Of a stretch of 64,000 nt of DNA, positions 11,228 through 25,107 are shown piece after piece. The notes under the pieces are model-generated. The model did not search any database. It was not told the DNA's origin and worked only from the letters and a program-made list of their open reading frames with translations. This stretch comes from Smittia aterrima (Eukaryota > Arthropoda > Insecta > Diptera > Chironomidae). The stretch covers positions 13,826,854 to 13,890,853 of the forward strand of contig CP093830.1 of the NCBI GenBank assembly GCA_033063855.1. Direction: 5' to 3'. A program made the position numbers and the translations under genes. Position 1 is the stretch's first letter. Each line of letters begins with the position of its first letter.

Positions 11228-14200
11228 CAACAGTCGGATGGAACAACGAAAAGCTGTGTCACCAGCAGAGTCTTTCGCCTATTTTCGTTATCTTCTCATC
11301 GTGTCCTCGACTTGCAAAACATTCTTAAGTAAAAAGGCAATCTAAGTTATAATATTTCCTAATAAAATTTGTTCTCTGGATCGAGATTTAAAGAAGAAAG
11401 TGATTGCGTTGCTGCCACGTCAAGTGACGTTAATTGAATTTCTTCCAGTTCATCGTTTTCGCAAGTGAATAATGGAGAAAAAATACTTTTGGCCTCATTG
11501 AGAATCTAATTACTTGACGTAGAGAAAGAAATTCCTGAGGCACCTTGAGTGAGCATAAAATTGCATCGACAGTCTCATTAAAAAAAGTTTCCGCAACTCT
11601 CATCACCACGATAAATTTAATAATTCCTCAACAATGTATCATGCCGATACAGTGGTTAAAGTTCTCTAAAGATATAAAGGTTCCCTTTTATTGGAAACAG
11701 GATAATTGATCAAAAAACTTTTTAAACGAAAGTTACAAACTATTTTTAATGATTCAGAACATAGACCAAAAGAAGAATAATTTTCATCCATTTGCTGCTT
11801 ACCATCTACTGTTGAAAGCCACAAACGGAGCGTATTTTGATGTTTTGTGCATCGCTAAAAGATCTGAATGACAAATTTATTGTTACACAAATTATTCGTC
11901 GTCAACAACAGGAATGTCTGCCACGCTTGACGAACTACATGTATGACAATCCTTCATCACTGTTTTCATCAGAAGAAAGAGTTTTATGCAAACAATCCTC
12001 GTCCTGCATTTGCAAATTTTACGCATTCTATCCACTTTGTTGTCTCATATGAATAGCAATTTGAATGCAACGTTATGCAAACCTCACGTCTACGTGAAAC
12101 TACATTTAACCACACCGGAAGTTCGACAAAGTTCTGATTGTTAGACACGTCTGTCAATAAATTTTCACGTGCAGTGGAAAAATTAGATCAGCTAAAAAAG
12201 TTTTTAGTGGTTCGCACTGCTAGTCCCTCTAGGCCGTATTTCGAAGAATTATTATGATTGATGATCATCTGAAGATTAAGAAAATGTCTCTAGGACACAC
12301 CTCGCAATGTGGCCGGTCTTCTCACGATAAGGAAAAAAAACATAACAAAACGAGCTCAGCATGCTTTTTTTTTGTGGATTAAACTTTTATGTGACAATTC
12401 TGTATGAATATTAATGGCTCGTTTTATCTCGCAAATTGAAAAAAGCGGAAAATTTGTTTTCTATTCTCGCGTCAACGATAACAACAATATCGATTTGTTT
12501 CGCCAATTATCTGTGACATTTTCGATTTGCGTATTTTTGAACAAAAGACAACAAGCGCGACTGACGAGCTAAGAACAATTTTAGGGCCTTTATTTCTGTT
12601 TATCTTGAATATTCCTTCTCGATCAGTTGTTTTTCAAACAAAGCTCTCCTGAAGTTTTAAGCGTGAATTGTTTTTTTATTGCGCCTACAGAGCTTTGCTT
12701 ATTTTTTCATACTCTGATGTTTTTGATCGAATACAAGAGTGCTAGACGTTGCAAGCCCTAGCGGAGCTAATTTTGACTTCAAGCCTTCTTTCTGCTGCCT
12801 ACTCGCAAGTCTCATCTTTATTAGAGTTTTCATTTAATTACTAAAATAAACAACGCGGAAAAGAATTTTTGCAGGAGCAAGTTTATCCTATAAAATTAAA
12901 TGAAGACTAGAAAAATGTGCGCTAAGGTGAAAAAAGTTACGGAAAACTTTCAATTATTTTTCTTTTTCTTTGAACAATAGCGCGACTCGTCTTTAGCTTG
13001 AGATTCTCATCTCTTCGACACCATTAAAGTGAAAAAGTTTAGCCATTCATTATTTCGATGGAGTAATTAAATCTTGATACATCTGCTAGTAAAAGGTGGA
13101 AAGGACTATAAAAATGTTTTCTTTTTAAAGAATTTTTTTTAAGTTTTTTATTGTGTTTTCAAAGACAAACTTTGGTTTATTGTCGTTTGGAAATTTAGGC
13201 CATAATGTGTCACGAATGAAAAATCAATCCAAGGTAAATGAGAAATTGATCTAATGATTGAATCAAGATTGGCTTTATTAGTGCGTTGAAAAGCGTATCT
13301 CTTGCTCTCAATCACACAAATCGTGGCTGTTACAAGAATACAATAATTTGTCAGTAAATGTCGCTGAACGAGGACTCATAACGAAATCGAATGATGTCAG
13401 AAGGGAGAATAAATTACACAAAGTTTTCAATTATTTATCGCAACACAATAAACTGCGCCAACCTCACACAACAATGCAAAAAGCTTCGCGCCTTTCCATC
13501 CCATGAATCATCCATTCACAATTCGTCTCGCTCGCCGCCACATTGATTTATGTGCTTTCACGTATTCTGAGGCTTTTAACCAGGCCTTGTTTACTTATGA
13601 TAAATAATCATCCCGTAATTGTTCATTCTCGAGAAATATTCTTTAGCAAGGTCATCATCACTGATAAATTGTGTAATTTACGTGCAATCTTTTTCGTACA
13701 GAATAACTTAAATTGGTGAGCCAAAAAGACGCCGGCTGTACTTCTTTCTAATTTAAATAACAAAATCTTTCTTAATGCTTGGGACTCGAAAGGAAAGGAC
13801 AAAGTTTTTTGTATTTTTACATTTTGAAATAAAGTCTTTGATGATTGCAGCTTAGAACCGAAGACACCTTGATGCCACGGGAAGCTATAATTTAGTTGTT
13901 TCATAGGCTTTTTTGTTGTTGTAAATGTAACGATGACTTTGCGGGTCAGGCAATCAAGGTAAAGATTTCTGAGGGTGACATAAAGCGTCATGAGATTTTA
14001 ATCACGTACATTCATAATGATCAAATAGAGCGAGCGTGTCGTTTGACGCCGATAACGTCGATATTTATTTGTTCTACTTACTGATGATGACAATTAACCG
14101 ATAGACGGAAAAATTAAGATTACTTTTGCAAATGAAACCGACAATGGACTTTCTTTCAGCTGATAGACACTTGAAAACAAAAAATGCTTGTAATAAAAAT

Positions 14201-14736
14201 AAACGAGAATTCCATCATATTGCTAAAAGAACAGCCAGTTCAATTGATGTATTGGCTTTTGTTCCAAACTCGTAAAAGCTCCGAAAATATCGAGTGACGG
14301 TTGTCAATTATGATTTTGTGTGGAGAGTTGAAGTATTAACTCAATTCATCCTTTGATAAGTACTAGCAACCATTGCTATGATCAATTGACAATCCGAACA
14401 AACGATTAACTGTGAAGTCGTTGGCTTATTGCTTGCCATCGTAATTACTCAATCCATTACTTATATTCCGTATATGAATAAAAAGTTCAATTATTGTTCA
14501 AATACGCAAAACCCACTTTAAGAATATTAATCTTCTCAGTACTTACAAGTTGCAGGAACATGTTCATATACTGATTCCCCGCGGGTAGTTTCTTCTCTCA
14601 AATGAAAGAAGCTTTCTTCGCGTGCGGCTGTTTTATTGTCATAAAATATGCAAAGCTTTTGGTCGTTTTCTTATTCGACTTACATTGCAAAGTGTATAAC
14701 TTAAAGGATCATGCGAAAATGATTTTTCCTCTCCAT

Positions 14737-14760
14737 TTCTCTCTCTCTCTCTCCCTCTCC
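14737..14760. repeat. CT-rich microsatellite
   Basis: A pyrimidine run dominated by CT dinucleotides, about 24 bp. On the other strand it reads GAGAGAG, the core of GAGA-factor sites in flies. Confidence 0.7.
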
Positions 14761-17700
14761 AGTTAAATATTTAATTCCTTAAGCTAATGAAAAAAGAAAA
14801 AAGAAGATTTGGGGATTTGAATGGAAAGAATGTGCTTTGTAGCGAGAAGAGCTTTAACATTGAGCTCATAGAGAGGATTCCGCAACAAGAAAAATTTATG
14901 ACGACCGCTCACTTCCCCCATTTAATCCCTAACTGTTACTTTTTATTCTGTTCTTTGTTTCCAACATGTTTTTGTGTTTTTCTTTTTGTGGGAAGCACAC
15001 TTTGCGATCATTTTTAATTTATGTCTGAACATGACACTCGCTAAAATAAACCGAAGAAAGGAAAAAACGATTGTGGACATTAAAAATTTGAACATTTGTT
15101 GAGTAAGCAATGCGTTAGAGTTGGTTTATGTTGTTGTGGCTGGCATGAACGGTTTAGAGGGGAGGGAAATAGTTAAAGCAAATTAATGTTTAAAGGCTTA
15201 CATAAGCGAGGGATGATAGGTTGAAAATCCAGAGGAATCTTATGGATTTTTTTCTTGACGAAGATTATAATTAATTTTTTTACTTCTTCTAACTACTTTT
15301 GAATTTGCTTCATTGCGAAAAAAACCTGCTGAGGTCGTAGAAATATATGAAAGTTTTTCTATTGTTTTACGCGAGCTCCCTTTTCACAGCGTAATCGCGA
15401 ACTTTGCTTGCAAGACTCACACCCATTACATAAATTTAACTTACTCATGACAGTTTCTACTTTCACACATATTTTGAACACCGCAAACGGAGCTCAACAT
15501 TTTTATGGACTCCTGGAGCTTTCAATTTGCTTTATGACGCTGGGATTTATGATGCTATGTGAGGAAGCAAGCAGAGCCTTGGTTGCACCACTGGACCATT
15601 TGCTAAACTCAGCAGAAAGCCTCGCAGCATAAGCGACTGTGAAAAAAGCAATTAAAGCGAATAAATAAAATTTTATTAACTTCTGAAATGAAATTATGAG
15701 CTTTAGGTTAGGGAGACGACGACAAAAGTGGAGAGATCTGCAGCCAGAGAGCAACTCCAACGACCAATAAATTCTAGCGTACAAGAAGAAGAAACGGTCA
15801 TTAGGAAACATAAATTGAGGAGCTGCAGAGCAAATTTATGCTTCGTAACACAATAAATTAAATTAGTGTCATTGGAATTGCTTTACTTCGTTCTTCGCTG
15901 ATGCATTTTTGGAATTAAATTGAAGATCGAATAGACAATTGGAAAAACCGTCACCAAGACATTCAACACCTTTCAGCAAATTGGATTTCTGCTATTCGCA
16001 CGTGATTCCATTCTCATGGCTTTATGTGGATGCAATCGGGTTTCGTTTGAAAGCAGTGCTAGATAAAAAATGAATAGCAATTGAAATCCAAGGATATGCA
16101 ATGTGAGAACGGCTGAACCAAATGATATTGGATGGAAAATATTTTCTGAAAGCAAAACGCTTTTCTCTTCATTTCCTGTCGACCTTTATCTTCAACCACC
16201 ATAAATCAGCCCTCAAAACTTCCCTTCGGCTGCTGTCAGATGAAAATATCCGCTCTCGCATTTTTTTTTGCCACTGCATCTCGCTGTTCACTCCTTCGCT
16301 GACTCAAACTCGCTTTGCACGTATAATTTCATAAAGGAAATCCAAGTGGAATTATGCTTGGAGCTTTTCAAATAAGGTTGATCGCATCAGCAAGCGTTGA
16401 TTGAAGCTCGTAGCGTTTGAAGTAACACAAGCTTCATGTGTTCATCGATGGAATGGAAGGAAAGGATACATGTATGTTGTTGAACACGAATCAACAATTT
16501 CAGATAGCACCGCATAAATCATTTTAAAAACCGATAAACCTTGAAAGTGAAAATATGTAGTTTTCTTAAATGGGCCAACAAATATTTATCATGGACAGGA
16601 GCTTAAATGTTTTTTTTTTATTGACAGGCTTTGTCGATAATCAATAATTTATGCGTTTTCTTTTTTATTTTCAATTTATGCCCCAGAAACAGTCACGTTG
16701 TTGTCATGCGGAAAACACTTGAACATCATTACGTTGAGTTGAGTTCACCAACTCATCGAAGTTCATATTTTTTTTTATCGATGTGCTGAAATATTTTTCA
16801 GGCTCAACAATCGAGGTTGAAATCGTAAAATGTAAAATATGAAGTTGCAACACCTCCAAGCTCTCATATTTCTCGATAGCTTTTGAATCATTATTTTTAT
16901 GTAGCGACGGTTGCGATACAAATATCGGTACCAAACTGAACCGGGGAAAAAAGCAACAAAATAAATAGAAATGAAAATTTATGAGCAGAATGAAGAAAAT
17001 TTCGATGCGAATAGGAAACACTGTCATTGATGGTCGTTTATTTTATGAGTTTGTTGTGCGCTCTCGGTTTATACAAAGTAGTTTCGACACAAGAAAATTT
17101 TATTCAAATTTAAATTTCAAGAATAAAATGTTTAAAGTTGATTTTGAATTGACTTAGAATTTGACGGAGTTTAGGAAAATATCGATTTCTTCAAACGTAA
17201 TGCTTTTCTTTTTGTTAACTCTCATAATCGACAATCACATAATGAACATACAAATGTTCATTCGTTTCGAATGAAAAGGGTAATGGTTCTCTCGAAATGA
17301 GCAAACGCATTTTTCAGGTGTTCGACGTAATTCATGGATAGAGGCTCACGCTTTTTGTTGCCATAGAAATAAACAATCGAAAAAGTTGAAAAAAAATCCA
17401 ATTTTTTGTTGCTTGAAATGTGAAATATTCCGAAGTGGAAAAATTACTTCTGTGAAAAATTCCAGTTTGGTGCTGAATCATCATATTTCTGCAGAGAATA
17501 ATTAAAAACATGCCAAACATTCTCAACACTTTCATTAAAAAAAAAGTTACGCTGACACAAAATAAGGCTTGGGAAAAATGTAAGCGAAAATTGCGAAAAT
17601 GTTAAGTTAAACAATGAGAAAATTTGGGGAAAGAGGAAAACGTGATGACTCGTCAACTTTATCACAGTTTTTTTTTCGGTAATTGAGGGTTTCAATGCAT

Positions 17701-20700
17701 GGAATAACTTAAATATAATATACGAATATTAAACTTTAAACTTTAATGTGATTCTAAACCGAAATATAACAATTGCAGGTTTTGATATCAAACTCGTTAG
17801 CAAAAGTTTGCGTGTGTCCTGCCTCTTGACCTTTTTTTACGAATTTCCTTTGAGACTATCGCGTTCTATTGAAATATAATGGAACGGATTCGTTCAGAAT
17901 TTTTTCGGTAAAGAATAAAGAGAAAGTTCAAATTAGGAACTCGACGTCCATTAAAAGCAACACGAAAAATCTATTTTTAGCCAAGAAAATCTAAAAATAA
18001 TAAATTGACTTGAGTACAAGCATGTTCCAAGCTTTTCATCGCAAACATTCCATTTTCCCCTGAAATGTTCTGAGAAACTCTCTCAGAGAGGAAAAGGACT
18101 TCTCGGCGAATAAGTTTGGTTATATGACAGAGGAGCGTGAAAAATTCCCTTCAGTTTACAGGAGAACTTCGTTGCACTTGGTTGAAGTAGAAAGTATGAG
18201 TTAGAGTGAAACTTTAAGAAGAAGAAAAAAGAAAAATGATGAATATATCTCATTTTAGTTAAATCATTTATGAATTGTTGATCCAAATGGTGTCTCTTCG
18301 CATTCAAGGATAAATTTACGCTCAAGAGCAAATAAACATTTAAATAAATAACGTTTTAATGAAATAAGCAAAAGGATTTGGAGAATAACAAAACAAAAAA
18401 GAATTTCAGCAAAATCTCATAAGTGATTTATTTCGTCGGTAGCTAAAAAGTGTTGACGTCTCTTAGCGGTTATTATCACTTCGAGCAGCTTTTTTATAGC
18501 CAAAAGTCCTTCAATCATAAAGCACAAGAATTAATTACTCTGAGTGTTCATTTAAGTGTCGATCTAACACTGAATAGAAGTGACGTGGAATAAGTAAAAG
18601 TTGAAATCTGTTTGTTGTCGAGAATTAAATAATGGAAAGCTCTCTCCATTGACATAGAAAGGTAACGAAGTGAAATCTCAACATTGTGATGAAACGAAAA
18701 ACGTTGTTTGTTGCTGGTGAACGAGAAAAAAGTTTTCATTTTTGTTTGATCGTTAAAAGCATTTTCCTACCCTCCCATCTGCCCCACTCTCTCGCTTTCC
18801 TCGTCGTCGCCTTTTGCGAGGCAATCTCGTAAATATTTCATTGTCTATTTCGGCTGCAAAATGTAATTCGTTGCTTTATTGATTGTCTCAGCGCAGCAGA
18901 AAGCAATCGCCGAGAGAAAAAAAATGTTTATTGAAGCCGATTTTGTTTTATACAAGACAAAATGGATAAAAAATGAGAAGTTATGAGGCGACATTCTTGT
19001 GGAAATTATTCCCAGCTCGGCAATGTCACTTAGTGAAATAATAAATGGAACTGAAATGAAATAAACAAAAATTTTGTTGCTGTGGTGAGGGTCGAGATAC
19101 TTCGTGATCAATAAGTTTTTGGAATTTTGATGATGAAAAACGATTTCAGAATTTCGAAGAGATTTCTCGCTTTGTCGGTTGATAAATCTGCTAACTTGAT
19201 GTGAAGAAAGCATGCGAAGCGTAAATATGATGGAGAAGTTATGGAGAGATTTGTAGAAAGAATTTCGTGCAATTCATCTTGAAATTCTGTTTCGCTCTCT
19301 GACCTGGCTAGCAAATATGTAGCTTCGTTAGTTTTCCTTCAACTCTTTACTAACCCTCATGAATATAAAGTCTAGTATTTTGCGACTTGTGTCTTGATAT
19401 CATTTCAAGAAATCTACATAGTTTCAATGCCGACTTATCTGAAATCGCGGTTGTTCCTTAATTTGAGTGGCAAGAGACGAACGAATGAATTCAGAGGGGT
19501 AAACTAAAAGCGAGAAGTATAATGCAAATGCGAAAGGAAACTCGAAATAAATGTCAAGCAAAACTTAATGCATTTGATATGAGTTATGCGAGTTTTATTG
19601 GATAAAGCAATGTTTTTGGTTTACGGTAACGAAGGCAAAGAGCCCGAAACATCTTCTCGTGTCGAGTCAATCTTTTCGGAAAATTCAAAATCAATTTTAG
19701 ATTAGACTCCCACAAGAGGAAGAGATTTTCTCTTCAAGATTCTTCGTCGTGTAATCCGATCGACACATTCACATATCCTCGGCTATAAATTATTCATAAG
19801 CTTTAAGCAACGGAATTAAATATTTATAAAGCGACTCTTTTTTTATTGCCTCTTTGTTTCGGCTTTCACGATGAAGAATTGTTTGGGGTGCGTGAGCGTC
19901 CTCGTTCTGAATTTCCCCCCTAAGCTGCTCAATCAATGGCCTCGTTTCGGCTTTTGTCAAACACTATTAATTCTAAATTCAATCGCACAAGTTTTCCGCT
20001 TCTGCTTAAGCAACTCTGAAGTTTCGTGATTTACAACAAAACTAAAATTTCTCGCCAAGTTTTGATGGAGCTTTAAAAGTCTGGCAATTGCCAACTTCTT
20101 CGTTTTCTTACTCAACCCTATCTAAGGAAAATTTCATGGGTAATAAGTTATTGAAAACTTTATCGATAGAGTGTGAGCTTTCCTCTACTTTTCCCTGATT
20201 CATGACGGAAATCGTTCCTTCCTGCAGCATGAAAACGTCTTTTATCGCAGTTGGAAACATGTGTGTGCTAATAAAATTTGTCATACAAACTCAGTTAAAC
20301 TGAGCCTACCTTTAAAACAGCGGAAGCTCCCGAAACCGATAAACATTTTTAATTAATTCTCAGGAAAGCCCAAGTTAACTGAGTTTTGCCACGGATGAGA
20401 CGAATTAAATCAAGGGAGGTGCGTGAACATTCAAAACCCGCATTGAATAAATATTTGCAAGAACAGCTGTGCTTGAAACAAAATGAAAATCCTTTTAGCG
20501 AAAAGTTTAATGTTTCATTGACAAAAGTAAAAAGTTCTACTCGAGGCTCGGAAGCTGAAAAAACCTGTAATTAAAATAAATTTTTTGCCGCTCGACTCAG
20601 GCGAATGTTATTTCGAGTAGAAAATTTATAAATGAAGCAAATAATTTAAATAAATAATAATTACATTCGGAAAGGCCGACCCGACTCAATCAAGCATTCA

Positions 20701-22920
20701 TGATGTTTCATAAGTTCGGCGAGAGTTCAGAAGACACGAGCAAGTAGTCTTTAATTTTAATGCGACATAATTATCACAAACATGATTCGCATCTTAAGAA
20801 CTCTTGAACTTTTTTGTTTTACGTGAGAAAAGTTTCTTCTTGAACATTATCAGTTTTTCCTATTTAGTGTCAGAAGGTTTTCTTCCTTCTACGCTAATGA
20901 ATCAAGATGATTGAGTAGATTGTTGTTGTTGAGATTCATGTGTTATAAATGAGTGCTCGACATCATCATCTTGCCATTAAGCAAGTTTGCTCTTACACAT
21001 TTTCGGATGAATTTAATTATAATTATCTCATCGTCTGAAACTCTTGAGATTGATACATATTGTCATCGTCTCTGTTGAGAGACAAAACGAAGGCAATTTT
21101 GGGTTTGAATATTTCAAGTTTTCAAGACTCAAACTTTCAATTGCATCCGAGTTTATGACATTTAAATTTAAGTTTCCATGAAGTTAAATCTTAAAACTAA
21201 TTGAAGAACAAAGCAAGAAAATTTATTCATTGCAATGTTTGACAAAATGTCATGTTCACATTATGCAGACGGATACGAAGCTCTCTTTTTCTCAAAAGAA
21301 AAATCATATCGCGAATGAGGAAAAGCAGAGAGCAAATAGATTACTTTTTGACTGCCCCCATTTAAACGTGTTTTATCAATGTTTCATCTCTGCTTTAAGC
21401 AGACGACAAGAGAAATTTATCATGGAAACTTCAGCAGAATCACTTGCTTTTAGTCGTTTTGTGTGATAGTAAAACTTTAATCTCGAGCAGCAGAAAAGTT
21501 TCCCGCTCCATGTCTTCTTCTGCTATGGTGGCATTTTCAAATGACCGAGGCTTTCAAGTTTATTTTATGGTAAAAGCGCTCATAATATATCAAACAATAA
21601 TTTAGCATTTCATGCGAAACAACGAGGCCTCGCCAGACATCGTCCCAAAAAATTATCATTCACCAAGCTGCTGTGAAAATTTAATTCATTGAATTATGAG
21701 GGACACTGCGTCGATGTTATGTTCAATGGACTGCTTCCGGTTTTAAGTTCTAAACGAATAAAAAAACTTACGGACAATTCCCAGTGGAAAACGGAAAAAA
21801 ATGTAGCCCACTCAAATGAACTTGATAGCTTTTGCGAATTCAATTAAAACATCTCTCGACCGCACACAAAATGCGCGTGGGTTTGATATGATAAAATAAA
21901 TAAATAAATCATTTACGCTTATGTTTAAACTTTCATTTTAATAAAGGTCTTTTCAGCAAAATTCAGTTGGCACTAGAAAATCCAAAATCCCGAGTCTAGT
22001 GGACTTTTTCATTAGAGACAGGGGAATAAATCCCTTCAAAAACTTAAAATATTTGCGCGTTTATTCATATTAATATTTACTGAACTGATTGCTAACCGTT
22101 TTACATTCCGATGACATCCACAAACTGAAAATGTTAATTATCAGGGAGCAGCAACAAATCCTCCAGAAACAACAAATAATTTCTGTCTGACTAAAAGCTA
22201 AGCAAATATGAGTGCGATAATTATTATCAGTAATTTGCATATTTCTATTTAACTGCCTTGTGAATTTATCTTGTATTGTCGTCTAGCATTTAAGCCTCGT
22301 TTCTATCTGTGCATTGAAAAGCAGACGTATCGTTCAGCTTAGTACGGAGAATAAATTTCAACATATGTTTGAATTTTAAATTAATATTTTCATAGGATAA
22401 ACATTATATTTTCATGAGAATTACGCTCGTGTATGTGATTTGTGTAGCTTGCCTGCTCCTTGAGGGAACACAAGACTATTCTCGAGCCAACAAAATAGTT
22501 TTTCTCTCATCGCCGTTGTTGTCGACTTCGTTCCTATCTTCGGGTGGCTTTCATAACTCTTTCACCCTTTCGTTATCTTCTATTTTGTGGATTCAACGTG
22601 CGGATAGCTTCTTTATGTTTTATGCTTTTCGCACATTAATTTTTCAATCTTTATTGAAAAGTTTAGATTCCATGTTTATTGAGAAATACAGAAAGCGTTC
22701 GTCGCAATAAATTTTAATCAGTTCTCGTGAATCTAATGTCTTGGAAAATATTTGATACGTTTAAGGGAAAATTCTTGATTGTCGTCTCAATATTTTAAAA
22801 AAGTCTAGAAATTTTAGCACGTTTCTCATTACATCATTTTCCGTGACTTCCATTTAGGAATAAACCAAAGAAACCGAAACGAAGCTCGTAAAATTTTGAT
22901 TACATCAAGCAGCAGACATG

Positions 22921-22948
22921 GAAGGAGAGAGAGAAAGTGAGAGAGAGA
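22921..22948. repeat. GA-rich microsatellite
   Basis: Interrupted GA repeats of about 28 bp in the region upstream of eys. It could bind GAGA-type factors, but this is only sequence composition. Confidence 0.65.
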
Positions 22949-25107
22949 ACGCAAGCCAGTTCAATGTCCCGTCGTAGAAGTTTTCGGGTTCGCTGAATAT
23001 TTCATGTTCTCATGACATTGCAAACACGATAGAACATTTCGTCCGCTCCCTTCATCTTGTTTCCACTACTACACAAAACAAAGGATGAACAAGGAAAAGT
23101 CGTGATAGCAAGAGCGGAATATGAATTATTTATAACGACAAGAAAATTCCACCGGAAAAAGCCACAAAAAGTAGAGAGCAATAAAATTAATGTGTGAGCT
23201 AAAGAAATTCATCTCTGGAAACTTCATTTCACGAGTTTCCTCTATTGCATAATCGGCGAGGGCTTTTCTTCAGTTTCTGTCTAAAATTAGCTACAACATT
23301 TATTATTAAATTCATAATTTTGCCTTCACATGAAAACGTTAACGATGCGATCAATAAATAACAACAACGTCGAATTATTCATGTTTCATACGTAAACAGC
23401 ATAAAATATTTTTGCATAAAATCTTCACGCGACTGTTGAAACTTTTACAAATGGAGAGGCTTTCAGCTCGAAAATGTTTGATCAATTTTTATTTGCGAAT
23501 GAATTTCATTAAAATCGTTTTGCGTTGGAAGTCTGAGTGTCTGAGTAGTCGAAGAGAAATTTTCAACATTGCTATCTAGTTGTGTAAAAGTTTTTCTTCC
23601 GATCGCAAGGAGTTTACTGTGAACTTTCTAAGGCACTGCACGTACGATAAATCAGTGCGAAAACAATTCTCGCTTAGTCTAATCACTTTCCTGCGATCTT
23701 TCACGACACTTAGGAGAGAGAAGCTAAAAGAGGAATCACAAAAGCTTTGCTTTATGGAAATTAGTGGTAACCTTGGCGTGAAGTTTGACAGCTTTGAACT
23801 AATTTTCACAGGGCAAAGGAAGCCTTGTCTTTTCTCTTATGTAAAAGAAAAGAAACAGTAAAAAGCTTTATACAAACAATATCATTTCAGACTTCAGATC
23901 GCACACAAAACTTTTATGCTACTTGCAAGGATGATTTTCTTCCCACTGACAACACACAGCTGAACACTAAAGAAAATCTGATTCGAAGTCATCAAAACAA
24001 ATCGCTTTGTATGACGACAAAAGTACATTTTCATTTCCCCCCAATGAACTAAGTTTAGGATTTTTCAAATGCTTGCTGTTTGTGGATATTTTTTTTTGTT
24101 TGAAGTCAGAACGACATACTTGCAATTTTTCTCTCAAACTACAGCTGCGAAATAACGATTGTCGAGTCTGCTGAACGGTTTTGTTGAGTTTCTCAAAAAA
24201 AACTTCTTTTGTCGCTATTTCAAATGCAATATTGAGATATTCAATTATGAAATGAATTAATCTATTTTTTAAAATTCCAATTTTGTTTTAGTAAAAAAGC
24301 TATTTTTATGTTTATTCTAGGAATGGACTCTAATGATTAAATTCTCTTTATTGAAGTTCATTTATTTTGTGGCTGAGAATAGTTAATAAAAAAGTTGGGA
24401 GGTGAACCTTAATCGTAAAATGAAAGAAAAGTTTTTAGAACCTCACCAACTTTCATGAGTAATTAATGGATTAATCATTTTGTAACCAACTAGCAAAGCA
24501 AGTTTGAAATTTCCGGAAATCTCACAGCCACGCAAATGCGGATATGTCAATGATTAATGAAGAGAATAAATTGTAAATAAATTATTGAGTCAATTGGAAT
24601 GCTCTACAGCCACAAAATATTTGAGACGAAACTTAAACAGACGAAATATAAATTTTTCAAATAATTAAGGAGCTTTTTGAGAGCAGATGTGGCCAAACCA
24701 AATGTCGTCGGCATTATCTAATTAGGACAAATCAGGATTTAACATCAAACTTTTGTGAAATGAGACTTTAATGATGCCGCGTTTTTAAAACAGAGTCCTT
24801 ATTGAGGACTCTTCACTTTAATTACTCTTCTCAGTGAAAAGAGGAGCAACTTGAACATTACATTCGTGGCTTTGGTTTTATCACAGACAATGTCTTGACC
24901 TCAGAACTGTTTTCGTGCAAGTTTATGATTACATAGAAACCTCCCTTATATAAAGTTTTGCAGAATTAACAGCTTTGTTTAGTGACTAAACAAATTTCCT
25001 TCATTTGTGATTGCAGAACTGACGTCGATGTAATGCGAAACATAAAATAACAAACCATCCCGACCTTTCTAACCAAAATTGGAAAATTCGCACGGAGAAC
25101 TTTCAAC

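Larger units (their letters stand above)
11400..25107. other. 14-kb non-coding region upstream of eyes shut
   Basis: No exon chain with a recognisable protein on either strand. Open frames are all about 120 codons or shorter and many start at TTG. It contains two GA/CT-rich tracts and an acceptor-like site at 25017-25018 (pyrimidine-rich run then GCAG) just before the first eys ATG. That suggests a 5' leader intron, so part or all of this region may be eys intron and regulatory DNA. One frame (22414-22710, +) begins with a signal-peptide-like sequence and is discussed in the findings. Confidence 0.55.

Noticed and set aside
24792..24812. Small hairpin AGAGTCCT/AGGACTCT
   Set aside because: An 8-bp stem with a 5-nt loop is expected by chance several times in a window this size.
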